64,000 nt of DNA. Source: Oegoconia quadripuncta (lineage: Eukaryota > Arthropoda > Insecta > Lepidoptera > Autostichidae). The notes below the pieces were generated by a model. The model was not told the DNA's origin. It saw only the letters and a program-made list of their open reading frames with translations, and searched no databases. This document shows positions 23,171-34,599 of the stretch, one piece after another. Position numbers and translations under genes: made by a program. Positions within the stretch are counted from its first letter, which is position 1. Each line of letters opens with the position of its first letter. Where the stretch lies: assembly GCA_949316235.1 (NCBI GenBank), contig OX438758.1, forward strand, positions 17,827,194-17,891,193. Direction: 5' to 3'.

Positions 23171-23983
23171 TTATGTAAATATTATATTTTCTTTTTTTCT
23201 AAGTTCGATGTAAATAACTTTCAGGTATACAGTGGTTTTTATCTTAAAATAGTATAAAATATTACTATAATGTTACATCGTGGGAGCTGAAGCTTGCACT
23301 AGGCATCTAATCTAATTAATTATTATTAAGATTACATTTCAAATAAGGTAGATTAAGGTATAGAATATTTTTTACCCCGATATAGTGAGTAGTTATCTCG
23401 GGATAAATGATTAAACATGTCCGAATAGAGGTATTCCACGCAGGCGAAGCCTATCCTATATTTTAATCCAGGGTATGTTCTACCTATATAACAAACTTCA
23501 TCCAAATTCAACAAAAGCATCAAACAAACAAACATCGAAACTTTCGCGTTTATAATATTACTTAGATTAAGAGAAGTTCGAAATATTTAAGGCTAACATC
23601 GAACAAGTCCAGTTTGACCCAAAAGTTTCTCCGAACGGCTTGCTCCTGTGTAGACGTGAAAGCTGCCTGAGGCATTAGTGGCTTCGCACGTGATGAATCT
23701 AGGCAAATGTCCGTCATTGTCCACCGCTGGATTTGTTGTGATCTCTCGTATTAAACCTCTGTCTTATGACTCCGTATTCAGTTAACTAATAGTCTAGTTT
23801 ACTTAATAAATACCTCAGAGAAAACGAATTATATACTAAACATAAGCATACCCAGATACATACCAGATCATAGTACCTACTTATTAATAATGCAATAACT
23901 ATACGCACAAAACTGCTAACACAAATAATACAAACACATGTACCATTTTAAGATAAATAAGTTGTACTTGTACGTATTTGTCT

Positions 23984-24352
23984 GTATACATTACGCCGAA
24001 TCAGCTTTTGGTACTTTACCAGGCTCAGGTTCGCTCGTGCATGGAATACTGCTGTCACCTTTGGGATGGTTCAGCCAAGTGCCAGCTGGCTGTACTCGAT
24101 TCTGTGGAACGATGTGCCAAAAAACTCATTGGTGACCATTCGATCACTGCTAAATTGCAGAGCCTCGAACACCGTCGCAAGGTCGCCTCTCTCTCAGTCT
24201 TTTACAGGATGCACTTTGGTGAGTGTGCGTTGGAATTACACAATCTTATTCCACCATCATATCATCTTCGGTCTACTAGGCGCGAGAAGGGATTCCACCC
24301 GTATGTAGTTAACATACCGAACATTCGCACTAAGCGGTTCGACTCTTCATTT
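23984..24352 (+). mobile_element. CR1/Jockey-type LINE fragment
   Basis: The plus frame runs ITPNQLLVLYQAQVRSCMEY, CCHLWDG, LIGDHSITAKLQSLEHRRK, then [14 protein letters not shown] and breaks off after RTKRFDSSF. This copy extends about 40 codons further upstream than the 7763 copy and lacks the 3' UTR. Confidence 0.8.
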
Positions 24353-24409
24353 TTTGTATGGTTAGTACTAACCATAAAAAAAAATCTATATGCAACGAAG
24401 TACAACGCG

Positions 24410-24548
24410 TATCCAGTTGGATACGCGTTTGACCACAATCTCACCTGACGGGAAGTGACGATGTGGCCGAAGATGAAGCACGCGATCTCAGTAGATGCCT
24501 ATTCACCCTGCTCTTGAAGATCCCAAGATTGTAGGGCTCAGGAAAGAC
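24410..24548 (-). mobile_element. CR1/Jockey-type LINE 3' end, facing the previous copy
   Basis: GACCACAATCTCACCTGACG through GCTCTTGAAGATCCCAAGAT is the inverse of the LINE 3' end. Together with 23984-24352 it forms a tail-to-body opposed pair with a short palindrome CGCGTATCCAGTTGGATACGCG at the junction. Confidence 0.75.
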
Positions 24549-24559
24549 TGACTGAAAAT

Positions 24560-25700
24560 CCACATGCAACGAATTGCAGCCGCGTCATACCAAATCGGCC
24601 ATTTTTGAGAGACGGTAGCACTACCTTCCCGCAATAGAATATTTTTACTAGTGCGAAGGTTAGTTTGTCATTGCTTTTCACTGCTAATAACATCTTAATG
24701 TTTAAAAAAATGTGTTAAAAAAATACTGTATCATCTAAATCTTAATATTTGGTCCTTACCTATAAATTGGCGTTTTGTATGAAGAATTTCATTAAGACTG
24801 TTTTCTCCATACAAACATTTTTGATTTTTTTTGGGAACAGCAAATCCAAATTTAGTTAAACTTTGTATGTATCATAGGATAATATTAAGTTAAGTATATA
24901 GTATTTATAGGCAGCGTTAATTTTTAAAAGTAACCGCTTCATAAAAATTTCAGCGAATCTAAGAAATGATTATGGGAAGCACATGAAAAGAGCTGTGTTC
25001 AAATTTTTTTTATTATATGACTTAGCCCAGAAATTAAAAAGTATTTCATGTGAAACCTTGAAATAATATTCCATTTTCCAAATAAAAAACATATTTGGAT
25101 ATAGCTTTGAAAATCACAGGAATTGGTACATAATATGATTAACGAAGAAAAAAACTCCAATTTCAGTAAAGACCCAATACTTACTAGGAGGTCCTCTACC
25201 CTGGATCTAGTTATAGTTTTTTTTTTAATCTAGATTGACGAAGCTAACTATGTTAAAAGCTAAATATCTCAGAACGGCTAACGGATTTCTATCAAACATG
25301 GCAGAGAACCTAACCCCGCATGTAATCTTAATTAAAATCAAAAACTAAACTAAACTAAACTATTTTTTTTTTTTTAATTGGTCAACGGCTATAGGATGCG
25401 CCAAAGGAACGGATATACATACATACACTCTAAAACATTATCCTCCCTTCTTGGGCAGTCGGGTAACAATAGAAAAGCTCGAAAGATTATGATATCATCG
25501 AAATAGACCAAAAAAACTGTGTTTAAAGTTAAATAACATCAAAACGGGTGAACCGATTTTCCTAAATTTTTTATGTTCCTGTCATTTACTGCAGTCACAA
25601 ATATAACTAAAGTGTTAAGAGAATTTATAGCCTACCGTTAACCCGATTGAGAGAAAGTAAGTAAGAATTAATATACTTTATTATGACTATTATAATTATA
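24560..25700. other. Unassigned AT-rich DNA
   Basis: Contains phrases such as AACGGCTAACGGATTTCTATC and GGTGAACCGATTTTCCTAAA, the 'gives a new sign to conserved untranslated repeat' type often found in arthropod LINE/Helitron debris, but no element could be delimited. Confidence 0.3.
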
Positions 25701-25704
25701 GTTC

Positions 25705-26017
25705 TTTTTTTATGCAAAACGGGTTAGCACTTGACCTCAATCGCACCTGCTGTTAAGTGAAGATGAGGCCGAAAGCGGAAGCGTACTGACCCGGAAACCC
25801 AAATATTTGGGGAACTGGCTATCTTATCTCTGACAACCGAAACACAACAATGCTATTAACATTGCTGTTTGGTGGCAGATTTAGATAAGATAATGGTAGC
25901 TAGCCAGGCGGACATTTAAAATGTCCTACCACCGACATATGTACCCCGCTGGGAATCGAACCCGCGCCCTCCGATTCGTAAACCCTATATTGTTTACATT
26001 AAGCCACGGAGGCGGTT
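25705..26017 (-). repeat. tRNA-derived SINE family 1, nearly full length
   Basis: Same organisation as 4021-4347. The B box lies near 25960 and the tRNA 5' end (AACCGCCTCCGTGGCTTAAT on the minus strand) at 26017. A short piece between CCTACCACC and CATATGTACC is deleted. Confidence 0.85.
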
Positions 26018-26249
26018 AATAGTTTTTATTAATATCAATAATTTAAGATACATTCCACTTCGCTCTAAAAGACAGGAACTCGATTTATCACTCTACCCCA
26101 ATACTTCACTGCTATGCAGATTAGGCTTGAAATAGGAGCACTATAAGCTAGTGCCGTTAGGTGTTCTGTATTTCGACGTTGAATTTGTAACTCGGGGTAT
26201 ACAGTTGAACCTTGTACCTGAGAATATCATTTAAAACATAATACAGAAA

Positions 26250-26392
26250 TGTCATATAGTCGATGTCACTGGTGACCCGAGAGCTGGTTGTTTCCTCGCC
26301 CAACGCTTAAGTATCTGCATACAACGAGGAAACGCCGCCAGCGTTTTGGGTACCTTGCCTCGCGGCCCCAATTTTTTACATTTGTTCTAGTT
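26250..26392 (+). pseudogene. Retroelement pol C-terminal remnant, copy 3
   Basis: The plus frame reads VDVTGDPRAGCFLAQRLSIC then IQRGNAASVLGTLPRGPNFL and stops at 26390. Only the last 45 codons remain. Confidence 0.55.
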
Positions 26393-26867
26393 TATATTTA
26401 AATTCCATCTTTTTATTTGTTACTGTTTTTAAATAAATACATTTCCATACAGAAATTACAATACACAAAAGGCCAGCTCATCTCTGTCAGAGATTTTTTT
26501 TCAGCAATTACTCATATATATAGTGAAAATAGGTTGACCTACAATCATTAAATTTATCAAGACAAAAAGGTCTTACAGCACAAGTAACGGACAAAATCCG
26601 AAAATTATTGATTTGTAGTTATAGAACATAAAAAATAGCTTTTTTTTGCTATTTATTTATTATTATTATAAGCTTTATTTCCTTACGTTTCCTTTTCACA
26701 TTTATATTGTGTGTATCCTTAAATTATGTGTTAGTTGTTTCTATATGTAGGTACTTAATCTATGTTAGTGTAAGGGCCACCTAATGCTCCTAATCCTAAT
26801 GATGTAGTTAAAAAAAGAAAAATAGCATGTTGACTTTCAATAAGTGATATTTTTGTATACTACATTG

Positions 26868-27235
26868 AATAAAATATTTTTGATTTTGATTTTGATTTTG
26901 ATGCGGTGTAAGCCTCCTCCAAAAACTTCCAATCATCTCTTTCTCTTGCTCTTCTTGACCATGTATTCCCTGCAACATATACAATATCCTCATCCCATCT
27001 TTTGAATGGTCTGCCTCTTTTACGCGTTTTATAGAATAGTATCCAGTCCATTATATTTTTTGACCATCTTCCGTCTTTTGTCCTTTGTATATGACCTGTC
27101 CACCTCCATTTTAGTTTAAGTATGTGCTGGATAATGTCTGTCGCTTTAGTCTTTTTCCTGATTAATGAGCTTTTTACTCGATCCTTTAGTTTGATATTCA
27201 TGTAGCTTCTTTCTATATCTTTGACACGATCTCAC
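26868..27235 (-). pseudogene. RTE-type LINE pol C-terminal remnant with (TGATTT)n tail
   Basis: The 113-codon minus frame 27201-26860 reads LKWRWTGHIQRTKDGRWSKN, KRGRPFKRWDEDIVYVAGNTW and WKFLEEAYTA. These are the conserved last motifs of RTE-like pol ORFs. The ORF runs directly into the simple tail (TTTTGAT)n at 26878-26901. Confidence 0.75.
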
Positions 27236-27239
27236 TTTA

Positions 27240-27700
27240 TTTAGACTGGATTTAGTTTTCTGCTATAACAAACTTACATTTCAAGAAGCAATTCCCGTGA
27301 TGAACGGAGTGGAGTTGAACGAGTCAGACACGTCATTGTCCGGTTTTTTAATTAAAAAAGCAACAGGTAAATGATCCTGCATCTTCTTTCGCCTTTTCAG
27401 TTCCAACGGATGATTGCTTTTTCCGAAACGCTAATAAGACTTGAGTGACAGATGGATGCATAATATTTAAGTTAGTAATTAATTAGTTATTCTGTGGCTT
27501 TAGCCACTATTACCTAAAAAGTCACTATATCAGGGCAGAAAGAGCGAAAGTTTTTAAAAATAAAGTCCCCTTTTAATACGAGAGCATTTGACCTATTCAA
27601 TATTTAAGCCCAATCATTTCCAATAGATTATCCCGTTCTACTTTTTTCTCCACCCAAAGGTTGTATGGTAAAAAAAGTATGATAAGACCGCCTGGTTGTA
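27240..27700. other. Unassigned DNA
   Basis: No gene or matched repeat seen. Confidence 0.35.
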
Positions 27701-27719
27701 CAATTATTATTTTTTTGAA

Positions 27720-27783
27720 GCTACTATGAAGTGTATTGTTGAATTTTTGTGCAATAAAGTGTGCTTGATTGATTGATTGATAG
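27720..27783 (+). mobile_element. LINE 3' tail with (GATT)n
   Basis: GTGCAATAAAGTGTGCTTGATTGATTGATTG repeats the tail architecture at 20620. Only the end is recognisable. Confidence 0.4.
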
Positions 27784-28126
27784 ATGTAAATTGTTACTGA
27801 ATTAAAGATATTGTGTATTGCATTTTATGTTGAAGTAAAGTTTGAATTATAAGATTTTATGAAACCAAAAAAATCGATCATTTTAAAACTTGTTTTCCAG
27901 CGGCATCACAGTCACCTCCCTAGCGCTACGGGTGGCGTTAAAACGAGCTACATCGTATATTTTGTTGATAGACGACGCGACAGTGCAGAATAGGCGTGCT
28001 ATTGACATGCATGAATTTGTTTGGAATTTTCTGTAATGGATTTTCATGTAATAAGTCGTAATATGGATTGGATGAAATGACGACAGGTGTCTGGGACTAC
28101 GTTTGACCCACGGATGCCCCTGAAAC

Positions 28127-28600
28127 TCAATTTATGTTGAAACTCAAGGGGAAAATTTACAAAACCATCACAAGACATGTCACCATGTATGGATCTGAAT
28201 GTTGGGCAATGAAAGATATTGATGAAAGTAGAATGCATGTAGCAGAGATGAGAATGCTAAGATGGATGTGTGGTGTGACTAGAATGGATAAGATCAGGAA
28301 TGAGTATATCAGATGAAGTCTAAAAGTGCGCCAATAACAGAAAAGTTGAGGAGTAATACGTTATCATGGTTTGGGCACATTATGAGGAGGATGAAAGGCA
28401 TATAACAAGACGGGTGTTAAGTATGAATGTGGAGGGATAGAGGAAGACCAAATAAGGTGTGGGTAGACTGCGTGAGGAATGATATGTGTATGAAAGGGGT
28501 GAGTACGGAGATGACGGCTGATAGAGGAGAGTGGAAGAGGATGACATGTTGTGCCGACCCCACCTAGAGTGGGATAAGGGCAGGAAAATGATGAAGTCGT
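28127..28600 (+). pseudogene. RTE-type LINE pol remnant
   Basis: The plus frame at 28134-28316 reads KLKGKIYKTITRHVTMYGSE then CWAMKDIDESRMHVAEMRML, RWMCGVTRMDKIRNEYI. The continuation to 28560 is frame-shifted but still spells HIMRRM.., GRGRPNKVWVDCV-like and GEWKRMTCCADPT-like segments. It is a longer, broken version of the fragment at 18195-18540. Confidence 0.75.
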
Positions 28601-28785
28601 AACATGGAAAGTAAAGGCGAGACAAATACTTATTAGTCATTACTTTATTGTTCTATTATGTTGTTTTTTTTTCTTAAGCACTAAGTACATATACTTGATA
28701 AAGTAAGTTTGTATACACTCTACACGTAAGTCACCATAGTGCTGTACTGGATACTAATAATTTGTTGTTATTAGTGAGGACCTGT

Positions 28786-28838
28786 AATTGGCGTACCTGT
28801 TGTTACACATAAGTGTAACCACAGGTACGCCAATTATA
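28786..28838. repeat. Short hairpin
   Basis: TAATTGGCGTACCTGT..TTACACATAAGTGTAA..ACAGGTACGCCAATTA form a nearly perfect stem of about 24 bp. Possibly a small MITE end pair or a deletion relic. Confidence 0.65.
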
Positions 28839-28879
28839 GACCAACAGCATTTACAATAATTTAAAAATAATAAAAATAA

Positions 28880-29115
28880 AAATAAAATTATATAACGTCA
28901 CGATCTTTATTCCAAATGGGGTGGTCAGAGATCGTCCAAACATAAGCGTTTGGGTGTTCCAAACATTAAAAATTTAATGCTTGAAACAACACCCACGGTT
29001 CACATGTCGATATATACGGAAATTCACACATGACAGTGGGTGAATACATCGCCGTTGAAACGCGCAAGTCTATAGATTTATTTGGGGGAAAGTAGTCGTC
29101 ATTTCATCTGAAATT
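28880..29115. repeat. Unnamed dispersed repeat, second copy
   Basis: Shares AACGTCACGATCTTTATTCC-AAATGGG, the GTCCAAACAT region and CATCGCCGTTGAAACGCGCA with 5468-5650. No coding capacity. Confidence 0.55.
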
Positions 29116-29198
29116 GGTATCTACAAAAAAAAACATAAGATTTATATAATTAACTAAGGTACTAATATATAAAAATAGATGACGTCAATAATTCATTT

Positions 29199-29370
29199 TG
29201 GCTAGCTACCATCTACTTAAAAATCTACAGATAAGCAGCAATGTTAATAGCATTGATGTGTTCTGATTGTTTGAGATAACATAGCTAGCCGCCCAAATAG
29301 GGTTCCGGGTAGAACGCTTCTACCTTCGGCCTCATCTTCACTTCACATATAACCATTATGCATAAAGAAG
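29199..29370 (+). repeat. tRNA-derived SINE family 1, 5' truncated and diverged
   Basis: GGCTAGCTACCATCTACTTA, AGCAGCAATGTTAATAGCAT and ATGCATAAAG mark a plus-strand copy without its tRNA head. Confidence 0.7.
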
Positions 29371-29733
29371 ATCCGTTTAAACAGCCTCCTCGGCTTTCTC
29401 TTTATTATCATTATCGCGTTACTAATATGGTCGCCGCAGCAAATGTATTCCCATGGAGTATGAGTACCAGTTTAAATAAGATAGGTATTATATTGATATA
29501 AATAATGTATTCGATCTAATATAGGCTATACCAAAACTTGTCTCCCACACTAGTTTATAATTTAAATCTATTTTAAACCCCTGGGCCGATTTTCATGAAA
29601 CTTTATTAACAAAAGTAGGACAGGTCATTCTAGGGAGTGTGTTTATTTTGTTGATTTTTACTATTGAAGACTATAAATAATTAATCATCGATGTCGCATT
29701 CAGAGACGTGTAGTGCAAATTATCATATAATAT

Positions 29734-30000
29734 TGTTGGAATTCATTAAGGTTTAGACTAGGAGTAGGGTATTGGATGCTATATAAGCAGGAAGGGGCAC
29801 CCCTCCTTACTCTGTTGGCATCGCGAGGTAGACGTAAAACTCTGCTGCATTGAGTATCAATCTATTTTTGTAATCCTTGTTGTTTCGCTAATTATTTCAT
29901 TTGTTGTTACCTTTTGTTGGTAATTCTGTTTTCCTTTTAAATTAAGTTTAGGTTATTAAATTTTGTTTTTTAAAAACTTAATACGCTTCTGATTTCTAAT
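29734..30000 (+). mobile_element. Probable solo LTR
   Basis: The segment starts TGTTGGAATTC, has a TATA box (CTATATAAG) at about 29780 inside a GC-richer promoter-like stretch, and ends TTTCTAAT. It is flanked on both sides by AATAT (29729-29733 and 30001-30005), which fits a 5-bp target duplication. The end lacks canonical CA, so the exact boundary could shift. No internal retrotransposon sequence adjoins it. Confidence 0.5.
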
Positions 30001-30300
30001 AATATCATTTATTGCCTCACATGGTTACGTAAGATGTCATAATATAAATTCATTATACTAAGAACAAAGTACGATATTTGCAATATCTCTCAAAAAATCT
30101 GCGATCGCCAATAGTCCAGTAGTGATACAGTTTTAACTTCCTGTAATCTTAAGGAACCGTGAATATTTACACATGTATAGAGTACCTGTCAGAGATAGAA
30201 TAAAAATGTTTTCTAACAAAACGGTAGGTTGCTTTAGGTATTTAGTAATATAACATAAACTGTATGGATAACAGGAAAATTTCAGGAAATCAATATATTA

Positions 30301-30850
30301 ACTTTGGCATCGCAATATATTTACGAAAACTTAATGTACGTAAGAAAGAATCTGCATTTGTTTAGGATAAATTGTGAAATACACAATGTTAATACAAGAT
30401 ATAAAAATAAACTTGCTGTCCATAGCAGTCGCTTACACAAAGTCACTAAGTCCTTCAAAGGACAATGTATACGCTTTTACAATAAGGTTCCGGTAGACAT
30501 TCAAAATTTGCCTTTAAATAAATTTAAAACAACCATTAAACGGAAACTATGTGCCAAAGGCTATTATAAAATTTCTGACTATCTGGATGATAAGAATGCG
30601 TGGACATGAACCGCTCGCCATTATCCAGTATATTTTATTCTTATTTTTCTTTGTCGAATCATACATTTTACAATTAGGTATTCCAAATTGTATTTGTATT
30701 GGCTTATTTAAAAAGAGCAACCCTGGAGTTTCTTGCTCGTTCTTCTCTGGGGAGACTGCCTAGTGAATGAGCGATAACTGTATGTCATGACGATTTCAAA
30801 TGATATTCTTATAACTTACGAAATAAAAACCTTTTTGATTTTGATTTTGA
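30301..30850 (+). mobile_element. LINE ORF C-terminus and 3' UTR
   Basis: The plus frame 30304-30609 reads HSSRLHKVTKSFKGQCIRFY, NKVPVDIQNLPLNKFKTTIK and YYKISDYLDDKNAW before the stop. This is the tail of a non-LTR reverse transcriptase ORF of a CR1/Jockey-like family. The 3' UTR holds GAGTTTCTTGCTCGTTCTTC at about 30727, AATAAAAA near 30821 and a (TTTTGAT)n tail at 30829-30850. Related copies: 38812, 58190, 60768, 61775, 2929. Confidence 0.75.
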
Positions 30851-31145
30851 AAATTTCCCCTGTGAATTTCATTGCGTCGAAGGATATACTTAGAACTCCT
30901 GTAATTATTTTCAAAAAAATCGATCAACAACTTCTTTCTATTTATGGAAAATTTCACCGATAGCAAATAAACTATTTTTAATAAATATAAAGTATATTTA
31001 TATTTTAGATAGATTAGAAAATTGTTTTAGATGTGCGCATCTTCTATACAATGCAATGAAGTTCACAGTGGTAACTTTAATTTAATATTGTAGGTTTTAT
31101 AACTAAATACCTATACTATATCTAAAGCAATGGTGGTAAAGTAAT

Positions 31146-31359
31146 GGTTGGTGGTAGGGCATTATAAAATGTCCGCCTGGCTAGTTACCACCATCTTATC
31201 TAAAATCTGCCGCCAAGCAGCAATGTTAATAGCATTGTTGTGTTCCGGTTGTCAGAGATACGATAGCCAGTCCCCCAAATGTGTTGGGGTTTCCGGGTCA
31301 GTACGTTTCCACCTTCGACCTCATCTTCACTTAACATCAGGTGTGATTGAGGTCAAGTT
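31146..31359 (+). repeat. tRNA-derived SINE family 1, 5' truncated
   Basis: GGTTGGTGGTAGGGCATT through ATCAGGTGTGATTGAGGTCA. The terminal A-rich tail and the tRNA head are both missing. Confidence 0.8.
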
Positions 31360-31544
31360 TATTATATTACTGATGGGTACTCTAACCTTCTACAAAAAAT
31401 TCGGAACTTTATAATTATAAGAAGTTACACCATACAAATTTCGTATCTTTACTGCACTACCTGCCCAGCCAGAAAGCAAAACAAGTCGCTCCAAGAGGCT
31501 AGTCTAGCAGTGGACTTTTATCGACTGTTCATGTGTGATGTAGA

Positions 31545-32155
31545 TAGATAGACAGATAAACGTTTATTTGTTTCTCCAGCCATACACATAATACATTAAA
31601 TGACATTTATAAGTAATTAATACACATAATTTAGACTACAATACAGTTGCAACAAATTAGATTAGATTAGATTAGATTAGATTTATTTAGTTCACTTTTA
31701 CAATATTAAGTCATACATACAGTTCCGTAAATTTATGGATTCTAAAATAAAAGTGATTGTCAAACATAAAACAATAAAACAATAACTATACACATACATC
31801 TTGAAGATTTGTAGAATTACTAGATTATTTGCTAAGTCACAAAATGAACAAAATAAGATAGAAATTTAACATCTACATATTATTATATGTAACTATGTCA
31901 AAATTAATTAATAAAGTATAAATATGTAACCATTGTTACGTCAACGTCATACTATTTTTGAATAATCATAATGAAAAAAAAATAAAAGCAGAATATATTA
32001 AAGTAACAGCAAAACATAGGTATAAAAAGTATGTGTGTGCTGCACTGGCACAAATGGGCCATAGCTCATCGTCGGACTGCTCAAGAGCAAATCACAAATT
32101 TTCAGCTATTACCCTTAAAGAGGGAGACTGGTACAATATTTCTAAATAACCCTAA
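31545..32155 (-). mobile_element. LINE 3' region with nested second LINE tail
   Basis: GATAGACAGATAAACGTTTATTTG at 31548 matches the junctions at 3458 and 10975. 32030-32115 matches 11066-11150. Between them (GATTA)n at 31648-31681 followed by TTTATTTAGTTCAC looks like the tail of a different minus-strand LINE inserted into the first. Confidence 0.5.
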
Positions 32156-33329
32156 GTACCAATTAACATTAATGTTATGTTATTAATAAGTTTTATACAG
32201 ATTCTGGTAAGCAATAAAAATATAATACAACAATAATGTTAGTGCAAACTGCATAAATAGTTAACTATCACAATCATAAGACATTATACTGTGCTGTAAA
32301 TAATATACCGCATGTTCATTTAACTTTAATGTAAATACCAGTATAGTATAAGATCCGGCCATAGAAATATATACCCTCATCTGTTATTCGACTATAACAA
32401 AATTATTATGTTAGTTAATGAATATATTAATACATTGAAAATGGGTTGTCTAGCTAAATCGCGGGCCAAACGGTTAATTAATGTAAATCCAAATTAATTG
32501 TTTTTCAATTAACTTCTCCGATTTGTTATTTATAAAAATCGACCATTATCTGAAAGAACATAACATAAGGAACTGGAAAAATATAGGTTGCCTACTTTCC
32601 CTTCAGCCTAACTATGGAGTTGTCATGTATAAACATGCGAGCAAGCGTTATTAATATACCCTCATCAGTTATTTAATTGATTTTTTTTTAAATTAAACGT
32701 TATTTTATTCTCTTTCTAACAGTATAAGGTTGCCTCAGTAAAAGTTTGTCACATGCACGGTTGCTGTGATTTTAGATGCGTCGTACAAGCGAGCTACATT
32801 GAATAAATACTGGATTTAAGTCAGATTAAATATTAAAAATGGTATCAAATACTTTTCACTCACATATTTATTTAATAACAATACATAATTATAATTACAT
32901 AAAAATTAGAAAATTTTTTTGTTTACATATTTTGATTCATGAATAGCAAAAATATTTTTTAATATTTATTAAAAAAATATATAAAATTTTTTCTTTCTCC
33001 AAGTCGCTACAGGTTTAGTGTAATAAAATATTATGACCAAATTATTTCTTTTAACATTTAGTAACAATATTGGTTCACTATATGCATTTGTTTAGTCACT
33101 CTCGTCCTTTACTCATGTCAGATGACCTGAATATTTTCTCTAAAAAGGCAGCAGGAAGATGTAATGCACTCTCTTGATGCCTCCGATTCACCTTTCAACA
33201 TAGTGAAGCTCAAACTGATAGGGTCATCTTATCTCTATTTGCACGAAGGTGGGTTTGAGTTGATTCAATTCATTTCGTTACGAAAGTTTGAGAGATTATT
33301 TAATTCGAGGTAGAATAAACCACGCATTG

Positions 33330-33467
33330 GTGTCGATTCGGATGTACACCGACTAAACTAAAACTAGTTTTAAAGTAGTACTGTCTCTTTCTCCCTGGAA
33401 TAGTACGATGCGACGGCACCACGCCAAAACTGGTTTTAGTTTCGTTGGTGTACATCCGAATCGACAC
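33330..33467. mobile_element. 138-bp MITE inside the foldback
   Basis: Inverted ends begin GTGTCGATTCGGATGTACAC and extend about 40 bases with AAACTAAAAC / GTTTTAGTTT. The element is flanked by CATTG on both sides (33325-33329 and 33468-33472), an exact 5-bp target duplication. No coding capacity. Confidence 0.85.
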
Positions 33468-33598
33468 CATTGTTGCTTGTAATACAACACTACAGAACTA
33501 AATAGTCATGAGTTGGCCACGAAAGGTTTTAAATCGATACAAGAAATTAAATGGAAAAAAAAGAATGAATTGTTTAGTGCACAATTTACGTCAATTCA

Positions 33599-33805
33599 AT
33601 GTGGCTTCATGCAACAAATGCACGTTGTGTCAATCTAAGTCCTGAAGATTGTGGTTGGTTTTTGGATGGCTACTTGAAGCCAACGTGGTTTGAAGGGGAC
33701 CCAACGCCCTTACAAGTGGAGGATATAGTCACCGAATCAAAAGAAGATAACGATGAAGAATTCGATTTTGATATCAGTACTTCTGACGAATCAGAAGCAG
33801 AATAA
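33599..33805 (+). pseudogene. Acidic C-terminal ORF fragment within the foldback loop
   Basis: A 68-codon frame reads CVNLSPEDCGWFLDGYLKPT then WFEGDPTPLQVEDIV and a Glu/Asp/Ser-rich tail ending SDESEAE. It stops 25 bases before the right arm, so the arm would be its 3' UTR. An in-frame stop lies just upstream. It resembles the tail of a transposon-borne protein (GW..DG.LKP.W.EGD pattern), but I cannot name the family. Confidence 0.4.
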
Positions 33806-34482
33806 GTTTTTAAAAAAATATTTTATTGGAAAATTTTTATATAATTTTTTAATAGATATTAAAAAATATTTTTGCTATTCATGAATCAAAATATGTAAAC
33901 AAAAAAATTTTCTAATTTTTATGTAATTATAATTATGTATTGTTATTAAATAAATATGTGAGTGAAAAGTATTTGATACCATTTTTAATATTTAATCTGA
34001 CTTAAATCCAATATTTATTCAATGTAGCTCGCTTGTACGACGCATCTAAAATCACAGCAACCGTGCATGTGACAAACTTTTACTGAGGCAACCTTATACT
34101 GTTAGAAAGAGAATAAAATAACGTTTAATTAAAAAAAAAATCAATTAAATAACTGATGAGGGTATATTAATAACGCTTGCTCGCATGTTTATACATGACA
34201 ACTCCATAGTTAGGCTGAAGGGAAAGTAGGCAACCTATATTTTTCCAGTTCCTTATGTTATGTTCTTTCAGATAATGGTCGATTTTTATAAATAACAAAT
34301 CGGGGAAGTTAATTGAAAAACAATTAATTTGGATTTACATTAATTAACCGTTTGGCCCGCGATTTAGCTAGGCAACCCATTTTCAATGTATTAATATATT
34401 CATTAACTAACATAATAATTTTGTTATAGTCGAATAACAGATGAGGGTATATATTTCTATGGCCGGATCTTATACTAGTATG

Positions 34483-34542
34483 TGCGCAGTGAATTATAGA
34501 TAGGTAATATAATCATATTACCTATCTATAATTTACTGCGCA
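34483..34542. repeat. 60-bp hairpin adjacent to the foldback
   Basis: TGCGCAGTGAATTATAGATA..TATCTATAATTTACTGCGCA; 28-bp arms with one mismatch and a 4-base loop AATC. Confidence 0.85.
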
Positions 34543-34599
34543 AAAACGACGTCATCATTATAATTAATAATCATTAATTATAATGATGACGTCGTTTTT
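34543..34599. repeat. 57-bp hairpin immediately following
   Basis: AAAAACGACGTCATCATTAT..ATAATGATGACGTCGTTTTT; an essentially perfect palindrome that starts at the base after the previous hairpin ends and also contains AATC at its centre. Confidence 0.85.

Larger units (their letters stand above)
32344..34477. mobile_element. Large foldback element, 650-bp nearly identical arms
   Basis: The left arm (32344 to about 32990) begins TAGTATAAGATCCGGCCATA. The right arm (about 33830 to 34477) ends with its exact inverse. Arms can be read against each other base by base with only a handful of differences (for example AACTTCTCCG versus AACTTCCCCG). The loop (about 840 bp) contains a MITE and a short acidic ORF. 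A TA or GTA target duplication is possible but the flank is ambiguous. Confidence 0.85.
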
